From positions 124,001 through 188,000 of the forward strand of contig NZ_LMOH01000026.1 of the NCBI RefSeq assembly GCF_001423245.1: DNA of 64,000 nucleotides, read 5' to 3'. Position numbers and translations under genes: made by a program. The notes beneath the pieces were generated by a model. That model worked only from the letters and a program-made list of their open reading frames with translations. It did not search any database and was not told where the DNA came from. This stretch comes from Aureimonas sp. Leaf324. GTDB lineage: Bacteria; Pseudomonadota; Alphaproteobacteria; Rhizobiales; Rhizobiaceae. How positions within the stretch are numbered: the first letter of the stretch is position 1; every line of letters begins with the position of its first letter. Of this stretch, positions 19,512-28,360 are shown piece by piece.

Positions 19512-19698
19512 CGGGGCTGCCGCCCCGGTCCCCGCTCGGGGCCTGACGTCCCCGAACCCCTGCTTTCATTTGATAGTTTTCCAGAAGAATGGGGGCCGCT
19601 GGCCCCCATTCTTTTGGACACTCTTCGAAATGGAAGAGGGTCCAGGGACATCATGTCCCTGGCGGGGTGCAGGGGCAGCGCCCCTGCTCACATCCCAC
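19512..19698. repeat. Multi-hairpin intergenic element, copy 2
   Basis: The same architecture as 11062-11227: H1 CGGGGC/GCCCCG (19512-19527, identical); H2 TCGGGG/CCCCGA (19536-19555); H3 AAGAATGGGGGCC-GCT-GGCCCCCATTCTT and flanks (19581-19617); an extra CTCTTC/GAAGAG stem (19621-19638); H4 CCAGGGACA-TCA-TGTCCCTGG (19642-19662); and H5 GCAGGGGC-AGC-GCCCCTGC (19669-19687, identical). In H3 and H4 the bases differ from copy 1 but each change is matched on the opposite arm. It lies between a convergent kinase gene and comM. Confidence 0.85.
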
Positions 19699-19706
19699 CC
19701 CGCGCC

Positions 19707-21239
19707 TTACCCCGCGACCGCCGGGCGCTCGGTGGCGACGCGGTAGCTGATGGCTTCGGCGAGGTGCGGGCGGCCGACGGTCTCGGTGCCGGCGAGGTCG
19801 GCCAGCGTCCGGGCGACCTTGAGGATGCGGTGGTAGGCGCGGGCGGAGAACGCCATGCGCTCGGCGGCCTCGCGCAGGAGCTTCGAGCCGGCGGCATCGG
19901 GGGCGGCGACGCGCTCGACGAGGGCCGCCGAACAGTGGGCATTGAGCGTCGTGGGCGGCAGACCGAGGGCTTCGTAGCGCGCGGCCTGGATGGCACGAGC
20001 GGCCTCGACGCGCGCCCGCACCGTGGCGGACGGCTCGGACGGGGCGACGGTCAGGAGGTCGGCGGCCGAGACGGCGGGCACGTCGATGCGGATGTCGATG
20101 CGGTCGAGCAGCGGCCCGGAAACGCGGGCCTGATAGTCCGAGGCGCATCGTGGCCCACGCGCGCAGCTGTGGCCGGGCTCGCCGGCCATGCCGCAGCGGC
20201 AGGGGTTCATCGCGGCGACGAGCTGGAACCGCGCGGGATAGGTGACGCGGTAGTTGGCGCGTGCGATGACGCTGTCGCCGCTTTCGATCGGCTGGCGGAG
20301 CGAATCGAGGACAGCGGGCGAGAACTCCGGCAGCTCGTCGAGGAAGAGGACGCCGCGATGGGCGAGCGACACCTCGCCGGGGCGCGTGCGATGGCCGCCG
20401 CCGACCATCGCGGCCATCGAGGCGGAGTGGTGCGGCGCGCGGAAGGGTCGCCGGTCCGACAGCCGCCCGTCGGACAATTCGCCCGCGATCGAGGCGATGC
20501 GCGACACGTCGAGGATTTCGGCGGGCACGAGCGGCGGCAGAATCGAGGGCAGGCGTCCGGCGATCATCGACTTGCCGGAGCCCGGCGGCCCGCACATCAG
20601 CATGTTGTGGCCGCCGGCAGCCGCGACCTCGAGGGCCCGGCGGGCGGCCGCCTGGCCGCGAATCTCGGCCATGTCAGGGAGGTCCGAGGCCGACGCGCGC
20701 ACGGCGGGCTCGGGCCGGCCGAGCACCTGCGTGCCGCGGAAGTGGTTGGCGATCTGGATCAGGCTGCGCGCGGCGACGATCGGCATGTCGACGCTCGCCC
20801 AGGCGGCTTCCGGCCCGCCGGCCTCGGGGCAGATCAGGCCGAGCGACAGGTCGTGGGCAGCCATCGCCGCCGGCAGGACGCCCGCGACCGGCGAGACCGT
20901 GCCGCCGAGCGAGAGTTCGCCGAGGACGAGGTAGCCGGCAAGCTTCTCGGCGGGCAGCGCGCCGAGCGCCGCCATCAGGCCGAGGGCGATCGGAAGGTCG
21001 TAGTGCGAGCCCTCCTTCGGCAGGTCGGCGGGCGCGAGGTTCACGGTCACGCGCTTGGGGGGCATCGACAGGCCGGACGCGTGGAGCGCCGCCTGGACGC
21101 GCTCGCGGCTTTCCGCCACCGCCTTGTCGGCGAGGCCGACGATCTGCATCCTCATCTTGCCGGGCGCGACCATCACCTCGACATCGACCGGAATGGCGTC
21201 GACGCCCTGGAAGGCGACGGTCCTGACGCGCGAGATCAT
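19707..21239 (-). CDS. comM: YifB family Mg chelatase-like AAA ATPase (ComM)
   Basis: ComM is a hexameric branch-migration helicase that aids integration of DNA during natural transformation. It has 510 residues. An N-terminal Lon-protease-like S5 domain (about 1-170, with VGLADKAVAESRERV) is followed by an AAA+ domain with Walker A GPPGSGKS, Walker B GVLFLDELPEF, and a cysteine cluster (CRCGMAGEPGHSCARGPRC). The C-terminal Mg-chelatase lid is complete. The start at 21239 gives MISRVRTVAFQG, the family N-terminus. No other competence genes are visible here. Confidence 0.93.
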   Translation of the reverse strand: MISRVRTVAFQGVDAIPVDVEVMVAPGKMRMQIVGLADKAVAESRERVQAALHASGLSMPPKRVTVNLAPADLPKEGSHYDLPIALGLMAALGALPAEKLAGYLVLGELSLGGTVSPVAGVLPAAMAAHDLSLGLICPEAGGPEAAWASVDMPIVAARSLIQIANHFRGTQVLGRPEPAVRASASDLPDMAEIRGQAAARRALEVAAAGGHNMLMCGPPGSGKSMIAGRLPSILPPLVPAEILDVSRIASIAGELSDGRLSDRRPFRAPHHSASMAAMVGGGHRTRPGEVSLAHRGVLFLDELPEFSPAVLDSLRQPIESGDSVIARANYRVTYPARFQLVAAMNPCRCGMAGEPGHSCARGPRCASDYQARVSGPLLDRIDIRIDVPAVSAADLLTVAPSEPSATVRARVEAARAIQAARYEALGLPPTTLNAHCSAALVERVAAPDAAGSKLLREAAERMAFSARAYHRILKVARTLADLAGTETVGRPHLAEAISYRVATERPAVAG

Positions 21240-21507
21240 GCCGGCCCGTTCCCCAACGCCTGTCGTCCCCAATCCTCTGGAGGTTAACGAAGCGCCGCGT
21301 CGGCGACAAGAACGAGGCGGGAACAAACATGCGTCCTCCACAACCTCTGCGAGTTTCCGGACCGCGTTTCGGAAGGGAACAGGCGCCCGTCGGGGCAACA
21401 CGCAAACTTGACCGGACTGAGAGCTTGTCGAGCACAATTCTGCTACTAACCACACCCGGTCGCCGCTACAGGTCGCGCTCCTTTTACCTCCCGGGATTTT
21501 ATCTTTC

Positions 21508-22122
21508 GTGTTCAGACCTGTCGCTGCGGCAGGCCTTGCGCTCCTGCTCGCCGGCTGCGTCCAGCCCATCGTCAAGACCACCGGCCCGCTGGCCATCACG
21601 CGGGTGGACATCAACGCTGCCCCGACGTTGAAGGCGCATACCGATCTCCTGCCGCAGGTGCGCCAGACCGTGCCGGCCCAGCTCGTCGGCGCTCATCCGG
21701 GCAAGCCGGCCGTGCTCGACCTGACGCTGGTCGACGTGCACTACAAGAACCCGGTCGCCTCGCTTCTCGTCGGCGATTCCAACCACCTGACGGCCAAGGG
21801 CGTGCTGCGCGCGGAGGACGGCACCGAGATCACCCGCTTCGACGCGCGCACCTCGGACCAGGGCGCGATCAACGGCATCGCCGGCGCGGTGATTTCCGTC
21901 GCACAGGACCGTGCGCGGGTCGACCGGGCGATGGCGCGCGAACTCGCCAGGAACCTGGAGGGCCGCATCTATGGAAAGGTAACCCGCGAGCCGGCGCAGC
22001 TGGAGCTCGCGCCGAAGATCGGAGCGCCCGTCGCGCCTCCGGCCCCTGCAGCGGCGCCGGCCCCCGCGGCACCCCGCGTCGGCGCGCCGAAGCCGCTTCC
22101 GAAGGGCGCGGCGGGCGTCTGA
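21508..22122 (+). CDS. Predicted lipoprotein of unknown function
   Basis: 204 residues from a GTG start. The signal peptide MFRPVAAAGLALLLAGC ends in a lipobox (LAGC), so the mature protein would be acylated at Cys17 and anchored in the envelope. The middle part (about 20-160) is a folded domain I do not recognise, with ITRVDINAAPTL and VDVHYKNPVASLLVG. The C-terminal 40 residues are Ala/Pro-rich (APPAPAAAPAPAAPRVGAPK), probably disordered. A strong terminator follows. Confidence 0.75.
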   Translation: MFRPVAAAGLALLLAGCVQPIVKTTGPLAITRVDINAAPTLKAHTDLLPQVRQTVPAQLVGAHPGKPAVLDLTLVDVHYKNPVASLLVGDSNHLTAKGVLRAEDGTEITRFDARTSDQGAINGIAGAVISVAQDRARVDRAMARELARNLEGRIYGKVTREPAQLELAPKIGAPVAPPAPAAAPAPAAPRVGAPKPLPKGAAGV

Positions 22123-22144
22123 CGGCTTCGTGCAGAAACGAAGA

Positions 22145-22170
22145 AGGGCGCCCGGAGGCGCCCTTTTTTA
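22145..22170 (+). terminator. Rho-independent terminator after the lipoprotein gene
   Basis: GGGCGCC-CGGA-GGCGCCC followed by six T residues, 23 bases after the stop codon at 22122. Confidence 0.9.
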
Positions 22171-22173
22171 TGG

Positions 22174-22833
22174 TCAGTAATCTCGGTCGTAGCCCTCGGG
22201 ATCGAAGGGGCCGGCATCCGTGCGCTGCCAGCGCGGCGGGCCGCCCTCGTAGCGCTCGCGCCGATCCTCCCAGCGCTGGCGCCGATCCTCGCGGCGCTCT
22301 TCCCAGCGGTCCCGGCGCTCGTCGCGACGCTCCTCCCAGCGGCGGTCGTCGCGGCGGGCATGGGGCGGAGGCGGCGGGCCGTCGCGCCAGTCGCGGCGCG
22401 GCGGACCACCGCGGTCGAAAATGCGCGGGCCGTAGATGCCGTCCCAGCGCTGGCGCTCGCGATAGAAGGGCCGGTCGCGGTAGTAGCGGTCCCAGTAGTC
22501 GCCGAACGAATAGGTGACGACCGGCGCGCCGATGTAGCGCACCGAGCGCTCGCCGGTGTAGCGCACGCCGCCACGCACGAAGGCGAGGTAGTTCGACGAC
22601 ATCCAGCCGCGCTGGCCGTAGAAGTCGACGTCGCACCACGAGCGGTTGGCGAGGCACCCGTAGACGCGCACGTCCTCGCCGCCGCGCACCACGTTGACGG
22701 GCGGATAGGCGGTCGACGGGCCGGCACGCAGGTTGACGTTGGTGGTCGCGATCGCGGTCGCGGCGCTGGCAATGCCCGGCACGAGCAGGGCACTGAAGAG
22801 GAGGGCGGATTTCAGAAGGGTCAGGCGGGGCAT
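22174..22833 (-). CDS. SH3 domain-containing secreted protein with a charged repetitive tail
   Basis: 219 residues from the ATG at 22833; the alternative at 22869 adds 12 residues before the signal peptide. A cleavable signal peptide (about residues 1-24, ending SAATA) is followed by a bacterial SH3 domain (about 27-85) with NVNLRAGPSTAYPPVNVV and GQRGWMSSNYL. A Tyr/Arg-rich linker and then a highly charged tail (about 145-205) of repeated E-R-R-D-R-R-x-x-W-E units follow. SH3b domains often bind peptidoglycan. The tail probably forms a long charged helix. It is convergent with the lipoprotein gene. Confidence 0.75.
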   Translation of the reverse strand: MPRLTLLKSALLFSALLVPGIASAATAIATTNVNLRAGPSTAYPPVNVVRGGEDVRVYGCLANRSWCDVDFYGQRGWMSSNYLAFVRGGVRYTGERSVRYIGAPVVTYSFGDYWDRYYRDRPFYRERQRWDGIYGPRIFDRGGPPRRDWRDGPPPPPHARRDDRRWEERRDERRDRWEERREDRRQRWEDRRERYEGGPPRWQRTDAGPFDPEGYDRDY

Positions 22834-22932
22834 GGGAGCCGTCCGGTCACAAGGCTTCGATGAACGCATTCAAGCACGGCGCGGACGAACGGTTCCCGAA
22901 CGCCGCGTTCATCGGGCGTTCAGGAACGGGCT

Positions 22933-23871
22933 TCAGCGCTTGGCCTCAACGGCGTCCCAGTAGAGGGCAGCGATGTCGGCGCCGCCGAAGCGCTTCACCT
23001 CGCGAATGCCCGTCGGCGAGGTCACGTTGATCTCGGTGAGGTAGTCGCCGATCACGTCGATGCCGACGAACACCTGGCCGCGCTCCTTCAGCGTCGGGCC
23101 GATCCGTGCGCAGATCTCGCGCTCGCGCTCCGTCAGCTCGGTCGCCTCTGCGCGCCCGCCGACATGCATGTTGGAGCGCGCGTCGGTCTCGGACGGCACG
23201 CGGTTGATCGCACCCACCGGCTCGCCGTCGATCAGGATGACGCGCTTGTCGCCCTTGCGCACGTCCTTCAGGTAGCGCTGCACGATGAAGGGCTCGCGGA
23301 AGAGAAGCGCGAAGGTCTCCATGAAGGAGGAGAGGTTGCGGTCCTCCTTCGTCAGATGGAAGACGCCGGCCCCGCCGTTGCCGTAGAGCGGCTTCATCAC
23401 GATCTCGCCGAACTCGGCGCGGAAGTCGGCAACCTCCTGCGGATCCTTGGTGATGATCGTCTCCGGCATCAGGTCGGCGAACTCGGTGACGAAGATCTTC
23501 TCCGGCATGTTGCGCACCCAGGCCGGGTCGTTGACCACCAGCGTCTTCGGGTGGATCCGCTCCAGGATGTGGGTCGAGGTGATGTAGTTCATGTCGAAGG
23601 GCGGGTCCTGGCGCAGCAGCACCACGTCCATGTCGGCGAGGTCCACCTTCTCCTGCGGGCCGAGCACGAAATGCTTCCCCTGCTCCTCGACGAGGTTGAG
23701 CGTCTCGACGCGGGCCGTCGCGCGCCCGTCGCGCAGCGACAGGCGGTCGGGCGTGTAGTGAAAGAGCTGGTGCCCGCGCCGCTCGGCCTCCAGGCACAGG
23801 GCGAAGGTCGAATCGCCCTTGATGGTGATTCCCGACACGTGGTCCATCTGGACCGCGACCTTGAGCGACAT
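22933..23871 (-). CDS. gshB: Glutathione synthase
   Basis: It ligates glycine to gamma-glutamylcysteine with ATP. It has 312 residues, the normal length. [15 protein letters not shown] at the N-terminus, [29 protein letters not shown], the ATP-grasp segment [14 protein letters not shown] and [21 protein letters not shown] are diagnostic. The start at 23871 fits; the frame's upstream extension is unrelated. gshA is not in the window. Confidence 0.96.
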   Translation of the reverse strand: MSLKVAVQMDHVSGITIKGDSTFALCLEAERRGHQLFHYTPDRLSLRDGRATARVETLNLVEEQGKHFVLGPQEKVDLADMDVVLLRQDPPFDMNYITSTHILERIHPKTLVVNDPAWVRNMPEKIFVTEFADLMPETIITKDPQEVADFRAEFGEIVMKPLYGNGGAGVFHLTKEDRNLSSFMETFALLFREPFIVQRYLKDVRKGDKRVILIDGEPVGAINRVPSETDARSNMHVGGRAEATELTEREREICARIGPTLKERGQVFVGIDVIGDYLTEINVTSPTGIREVKRFGGADIAALYWDAVEAKR

Positions 23872-24011
23872 GGCGGCTTCCTCGTCTGGAAAGGGCGTCT
23901 TCCCGCGCGAGGTAGCGGGGATGGGCGCGCAAGTCCACTTGGGGCCGGCCATTGCTGGCGGCGCACCGCCGTCCCATCTCCTGTTTCCGGACACACGATG
24001 GAGCCTCCGCG

Positions 24012-24809
24012 ATGATCCTGGCCTCGGCTGGCCGCGCCCTCGGCGACGTCTTCTCGCCGCCCTTCCGGGCCGCGCTCTGGAAATCGCTCGGCCTGACCGC
24101 CGTCGTGCTGGTCGCGCTCTGGTTCGCAGTGCGCTGGCTGTTCGAGGCCGAGGTGATCCCGTTCGTCTCGCAGTTCTCCCCGGACATGCCGGCCTGGGTC
24201 GACAATGCCGGGACCCTTGCCGGCTGGGCGGCGGGCGTCGCGCTCGCCTTCCTCCTCGCCTTCCTGATCGCGCCGGTCTCGGCGGTGATCGCCGGGCTTT
24301 TCCTCGACGACGTGGCGGAGGTGGTGGAGCGGGACGATTATCCCGGCCACGCCGTCGGGCGCGCGCTGCCGCTCGGGCGCTCGATCGTCCTGTCGGTCAA
24401 GTTCTTCGGCGTCGTGATCCTCGGCAATCTCCTCGCCTTCGCGCTCCTCCTGGTGCCGGTGGTCAATTTCGGCGCCTTCTTCGTGATCAACGGCTATCTT
24501 CTCGGCCGCGAGTATTTCGAGTTCGCAGCGCTCCGCTACCGGTCGGAAGAGGAGGTCCGCGCGCTTCGCTCGCGCTACGGCGGCACGGTCTTCGCCGCCG
24601 GCCTGCTGCTGGCGGCCTTCCTGGCGGTCCCGATCCTGAACCTTCTAACGCCGCTCTTTGCCGCCGCCATGATGGTGCATCTCCATCAGCGCGTGTCGCA
24701 GCGGGAGGGCGGGCTGCCCCTCGAAGGCGTGGTGCCCGGCACGATCGAAGGCGCGCCGGGCGTCGCGGCTCAGCCGCCCGGACGCTTCGCACCCGGCGGC
24801 AGGGGCTGA
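24012..24809 (+). CDS. EI24/CysZ-like integral membrane protein
   Basis: A 265-residue inner-membrane protein with about four long hydrophobic segments and the EI24 (PF07264-type) pattern also found in Cys[23 protein letters not shown] and [15 protein letters not shown]. CysZ imports sulfate, but alphaproteobacterial members are not proven transporters. The tail after about residue 235 is Gly/Pro-rich. Its 3' end overlaps the convergent nth gene by 40 bp (24770-24809), so the C-termini of both proteins are encoded on opposite strands of the same DNA. Confidence 0.8.
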   Translation: MILASAGRALGDVFSPPFRAALWKSLGLTAVVLVALWFAVRWLFEAEVIPFVSQFSPDMPAWVDNAGTLAGWAAGVALAFLLAFLIAPVSAVIAGLFLDDVAEVVERDDYPGHAVGRALPLGRSIVLSVKFFGVVILGNLLAFALLLVPVVNFGAFFVINGYLLGREYFEFAALRYRSEEEVRALRSRYGGTVFAAGLLLAAFLAVPILNLLTPLFAAAMMVHLHQRVSQREGGLPLEGVVPGTIEGAPGVAAQPPGRFAPGGRG

Positions 24810-25609
24810 GGCCCCGGCGGGGCGTCGGGCAGGGCGACGAGCGGCGCCGCGGTGTCGCACCACTTCTCGTCGGCCCGGCAGAGGTCGGCGATGATGCAGA
24901 CCTCGCAGTCCGGCTTCCTTGCCTTGCACACGAAGCGTCCGTGCAGGATCAACCAGTGATGGGCGTGGCGCAGGAACCCGTCCGGGATGATCTTGAGGAA
25001 CCCGTCCTCCACCGCCTCCGGCGTCTTGCCGGGCGCGATCTTGATGCGGTTGCCGATGCGCAGGATATGCGTGTCGACCGCGAGCGTCTCCTCGCCGAAG
25101 GCCGTGTTCAGGATGACGTTGGCGGTCTTGCGCCCGACGCCCGGCAGCGCCTCGAGCGATGCCCGGTCGCGCGGCACCTCGCCCCCGTGCCGGTCGCGCA
25201 GGATTTCCGACAGGCGCTGGACGTTCTTCGCCTTGGTCCGGAAGAAGCCGATCGACTTGATCGCCTCGCGGATCTCGTCCTCGCCGAGCGCCGCCATGGC
25301 TTCGGGCGTCGAGGCACGCGCGAAAAGCGCGCGCGTCGCCCGGTTGACGCCGGCATCCGTCATCTGCGCCGACAGGACCACGGCAACCAGCAGCGTGAAC
25401 GTGTTGACGTGTTCGAGTTCCGAGGTCGGGTGCGGGCGCTGGACCGCGAAGCGGCGGAAGATCTCGGCCACCTCGTCCGGCGCGTAGGGGATCTTCGGCG
25501 CCTTCGCCCGCGCCTTGGCGCGCACGGCCTTGGCCACCGGCGCGGCCTGGCCCGCACACGTCGATGGCGCTTTTCGCGCGCGCTTGGTCGCAGGCGCTTT
25601 TTCCGCCAT
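24770..25609 (-). CDS. nth: Endonuclease III
   Basis: A base-excision DNA glycosylase/AP lyase for oxidised pyrimidines. It has 279 residues with a basic, Ala/Lys-rich N-terminal extension of about 40. The helix-hairpin-helix LEALPGVGRKTANVI carries the catalytic Lys and VDTHILRIGNR the catalytic Asp. The 4Fe-4S cluster Cys pattern C-X6-C-X2-C-X5-C is intact (CKARKPDCEVCIIADLC). The C-terminal 25 residues are Pro-rich and overlap the CysZ-like gene. A second Nth-like gene lies 1.6 kb away. Confidence 0.93.
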   Translation of the reverse strand: MAEKAPATKRARKAPSTCAGQAAPVAKAVRAKARAKAPKIPYAPDEVAEIFRRFAVQRPHPTSELEHVNTFTLLVAVVLSAQMTDAGVNRATRALFARASTPEAMAALGEDEIREAIKSIGFFRTKAKNVQRLSEILRDRHGGEVPRDRASLEALPGVGRKTANVILNTAFGEETLAVDTHILRIGNRIKIAPGKTPEAVEDGFLKIIPDGFLRHAHHWLILHGRFVCKARKPDCEVCIIADLCRADEKWCDTAAPLVALPDAPPGPQPLPPGAKRPGG

Positions 25610-25690
25610 GGTCAGAGCCCTATTATCGCCTCGGCGGCTCGGGGAGCCGCCGCCCATTGGACCGGATCCAGCCTGCGAGGCAAGACGCAG

Positions 25691-26170
25691 ATGACCGACA
25701 GCGCCGATCGCACCGTCTTCCATGCCCTGCTGACGCCCTACCGCTCGCTGGGAAAGCGCGGCTTCAACGTGACCATGGCGCTGTTCGGGGGCTTGAGCCT
25801 CCTGTCCGGCGCGGTGTTCGTCTCGCATGGCGCCTGGCCGGTCGTCGGCTTCTTCGGCCTCGACGTCCTGCTCCTCTGGGTGGCGCTCAGGGCGAGCTTC
25901 CGTTCGGCCCGCGCGTCGGAGGAGGTCCGCGTGTCGCGCACCGAACTGACCATCCGCAAGACCTCGCCGCGCGGCGCGGTGCAGGAGGCCCGCTACAACC
26001 CGTTCTGGACCCGCTTCCTCGTTCGCCGGCACGAACTGGCGGGCGTCACCCACATGGCGGTCGCGGGCGAAGGGCGGCAGACGGAGGTCGGTGCCTTTCT
26101 CAACCCGGAGGACCGCGAGAGCTTCGCGGAAGCCTTCAACCGCGCTCTCAACGAGGCGAAACGCGGCTGA
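25691..26170 (+). CDS. DUF2244 integral membrane protein
   Basis: 159 residues with two membrane segments (about 26-44 and 47-66) and a C-terminal cytoplasmic domain ending in a helix (DRESFAEAFNRALNEAK). It matches the DUF2244 family, which is widespread in alphaproteobacteria and often found near cytochrome oxidase or nth genes; its function is unknown. The ATG at 25691 is preferred. It is divergent from nth and 83 bp upstream of the Ada-like gene. Confidence 0.8.
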   Translation: MTDSADRTVFHALLTPYRSLGKRGFNVTMALFGGLSLLSGAVFVSHGAWPVVGFFGLDVLLLWVALRASFRSARASEEVRVSRTELTIRKTSPRGAVQEARYNPFWTRFLVRRHELAGVTHMAVAGEGRQTEVGAFLNPEDRESFAEAFNRALNEAKRG

Positions 26171-26253
26171 CGCGCCGCGCCTTCGGAAAACGGGTGGCTC
26201 CGGGGTCGGCCATGGTCCATCGTCGCGCCGAAGATGACGCGCGGAGCGATCCG

Positions 26254-27162
26254 ATGACCCACCATACCCCCTCACCCGGCCCGGCCGAGCCGCTGGGCGA
26301 CCTGTCGCCGGTCCCCCCGCCCTCGGACTACCCGTTGGTGCGCGCGGCGATCGAGTTCATCTCGGCGGAATATCGCAGCCAGCCCTCGCTCGACGCCGTG
26401 GCCGAGGCCTGCGGGGTGACGCCCCAGCGGCTGGAGGCCGCCTGCCGGCGTTGGGCCGGCCTCAGCCCCAAGGCGTTCCTGCAGGCCGTCACCATCGATC
26501 ACGCCCGACGCCTTCTCGGCGACGGACTGCCTCTTCTCGACACGGCGATCGAGGTCGGCCTGTCCGGCCCGTCGCGCCTGCACGACCTCTTCGTCAAGCA
26601 CGAGGCGATGAGCCCCGGGCTTCACAAGGCGCGCGGTGAGGGCCTGTCCCTGTCCTACGGGTTCGCCGACACGCCCTTCGGCCGCGCGCTGGCGGTCTGG
26701 ACGGCGCAGGGGCTGGCGGGTCTCGCCTTCTCGGACGAGGAACGCGGCGGCGACGCGCATGCGCTCGCCGATCTTCTCGGCCGCTGGCCGCGGGCCTCCA
26801 GCGTGCGCAGCGACGAGGGTGCGGCCCGGCGCCTCGCGCGCGTCTTCCGGCCGGACGAGTGGGGCGCGGGCGCGCCGCTGCGCATCGTCCTCATCGGCAC
26901 CGACTTCGAGGTGCGGGTCTGGGAGCGGCTCCTCGCCATCCCGTTCGGCGCGGCGCACACCTATTCGGGGATCGCCGCCGAGATGGGCGCGCCGAAGGCT
27001 TCTCGCGCGGTCGGGGCGGCCGTCGGCCGCAATCCGATCTCCTTCGTGGTGCCGTGCCACCGCGTCGTCGGCAAGTCGGGCGCGCTGACCGGCTACCACT
27101 GGGGCCTGACGCGCAAGCGCGCGATGCTCGGCTGGGAGTTCGCGATCGCGGCCGGGGGCTGA
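26254..27162 (+). CDS. Ada-like methylated-DNA-[protein]-cysteine S-methyltransferase with AraC domain
   Basis: 302 residues: an N-terminal AraC-type helix-turn-helix region (about 30-125, SPKAFLQAVTIDHARRLL) followed by an O6-alkylguanine-DNA alkyltransferase domain (about 130-300). The acceptor Cys268 is in VVPCHRVVGKSG, and the minor-groove helix SRAVGAAVGRNPI is present. The Ada N-terminal zinc domain that senses methylphosphotriesters is absent, so self-activation must differ from E. coli Ada. A start at 26212 would add 14 residues. I infer that it repairs alkylated guanine and may regulate genes. Confidence 0.88.
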   Translation: MTHHTPSPGPAEPLGDLSPVPPPSDYPLVRAAIEFISAEYRSQPSLDAVAEACGVTPQRLEAACRRWAGLSPKAFLQAVTIDHARRLLGDGLPLLDTAIEVGLSGPSRLHDLFVKHEAMSPGLHKARGEGLSLSYGFADTPFGRALAVWTAQGLAGLAFSDEERGGDAHALADLLGRWPRASSVRSDEGAARRLARVFRPDEWGAGAPLRIVLIGTDFEVRVWERLLAIPFGAAHTYSGIAAEMGAPKASRAVGAAVGRNPISFVVPCHRVVGKSGALTGYHWGLTRKRAMLGWEFAIAAGG

Positions 27163-27232
27163 TCGCCGCAGCCGGGAACCCGTCGGCAGCCCGCGCGTCC
27201 ACCACCCCGACGACGTGGGAAGGACGACCGGC

Positions 27233-27922
27233 ATGGACGCAGCGGTGGAGAAGGACACGGGGCACGGGGCGCTCAGCGAGGCCGAGCGCGCGGAGGCCTT
27301 TCGCCGGCTGCGCGAGCACATGCCGGGCCGCACCCCGAGCGCCAAGGGTCCGAAGGACCAGCCCGACCCGTTCCGCTCCGTCGTCTCCTGCCTCCTGTCG
27401 GCGCAGAGCCGCGACGTGAACACGGCGGCGGCCGCCAAGGCGCTGTTCGCGCTCGCCAAGACCCCGGACGCGATGCTGAAGCTCTCGGAGGAGGAGATCG
27501 CCCGCGCGATCAAGCCCTGCGGCCTGTACAACATGAAGGCGAAGAGCATCAGACGCCTGTGCGCCGCGCTGATCGAGGAGCACGACCGCGTCGTGCCGCA
27601 GACCCGCGAAGGGCTGATGGCGCTGCCCGGCATCGGGCGCAAATGCGCCGACATCGTCATGAGCTTCACCTTCGACGAGGACGTGATCGCGGTCGACACC
27701 CACGTCTTTCGCGTCTGCAACCGCACCGGCATCACCAATGAGCGCACCGCCGACAAGACCGCCGCGGCGCTGGAGCGTTCGGTGCCGGACTGGGCCCGGC
27801 GCGACGGCCATTTCTGGCTCCTGCAGTTCGGCAAGACGGTGTGCCTGTCGCGCCGGCCGCGCTGCGAGACCTGCTTTCTCAACGACATCTGCCGCTGGTT
27901 CGCCGCCGCGCGCGACGCCTGA
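27233..27922 (+). CDS. Endonuclease III-like DNA glycosylase (second paralogue)
   Basis: 229 residues of the HhH-GPD superfamily. The helix-hairpin-helix LMALPGIGRKCADIV retains the catalytic Lys, VDTHVFRVCNR retains the Asp, and the Fe-S cluster motif is complete (CLSRRPRCETCFLNDIC). It differs clearly from the first nth (for example GRKCAD versus GRKTAN), so it is a diverged paralogue rather than a recent duplicate. The start at 27233 is chosen; the frame also opens at 27215. It lies directly after the Ada-like gene, so both may be co-expressed in alkylation/oxidation repair. Confidence 0.88.
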   Translation: MDAAVEKDTGHGALSEAERAEAFRRLREHMPGRTPSAKGPKDQPDPFRSVVSCLLSAQSRDVNTAAAAKALFALAKTPDAMLKLSEEEIARAIKPCGLYNMKAKSIRRLCAALIEEHDRVVPQTREGLMALPGIGRKCADIVMSFTFDEDVIAVDTHVFRVCNRTGITNERTADKTAAALERSVPDWARRDGHFWLLQFGKTVCLSRRPRCETCFLNDICRWFAAARDA

Positions 27923-27937
27923 CGGCCTGCCCCCGGA

Positions 27938-28285
27938 TCAGCCGAAGGCGCTGGCGTAGGCGTCCGGCTTGAAGCCGACGAGGATGGTCTCGCCCGTTTC
28001 GGCGACCGGCCGCTTGATGAGGCTGGGATGGGCGAGCATCAGGGCGACGGCCTTCGCCTCCGTCAAGTCGGCGCGCTCGGCGTCCGTCAGCTTGCGGAAG
28101 GTCGTGCCGGCGCGGTTGAGAAGCGTCTCCCAGCCGGCCGCCTCGCACCAGCGCCGCAACTCGGCCTCGCCCGGCGCGTCGGTCTTGAAGTCGCGGAAGC
28201 GGTGCTCGACCCCGCGGGTGTCGAGAAAGGCCCGCGCCTTCCTGACCGTATCGCAGTTGCGGATGCCGTGAAGCGTCAGGGACAT
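27938..28285 (-). CDS. ArsC/Spx family protein (YffB type)
   Basis: 115 residues with a thioredoxin-like fold of the ArsC superfamily. The single N-terminal Cys11 lies in GIRNCDTVRKAR, the arrangement of YffB rather than true arsenate reductase or the CXXC of Spx. LIKRPVAE carries the conserved Arg of the family. YffB is thought to be a glutathione-dependent thiol reductase. It is convergent with the second Nth gene. Confidence 0.87.
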   Translation of the reverse strand: MSLTLHGIRNCDTVRKARAFLDTRGVEHRFRDFKTDAPGEAELRRWCEAAGWETLLNRAGTTFRKLTDAERADLTEAKAVALMLAHPSLIKRPVAETGETILVGFKPDAYASAFG

Positions 28286-28360
28286 GGGAACTCTCGATGA
28301 TGCGAGGAGAGGGCGAACCGCGTCGCCCCCTCCGATGCGGATGGACCTTGAGCCGCCCTC

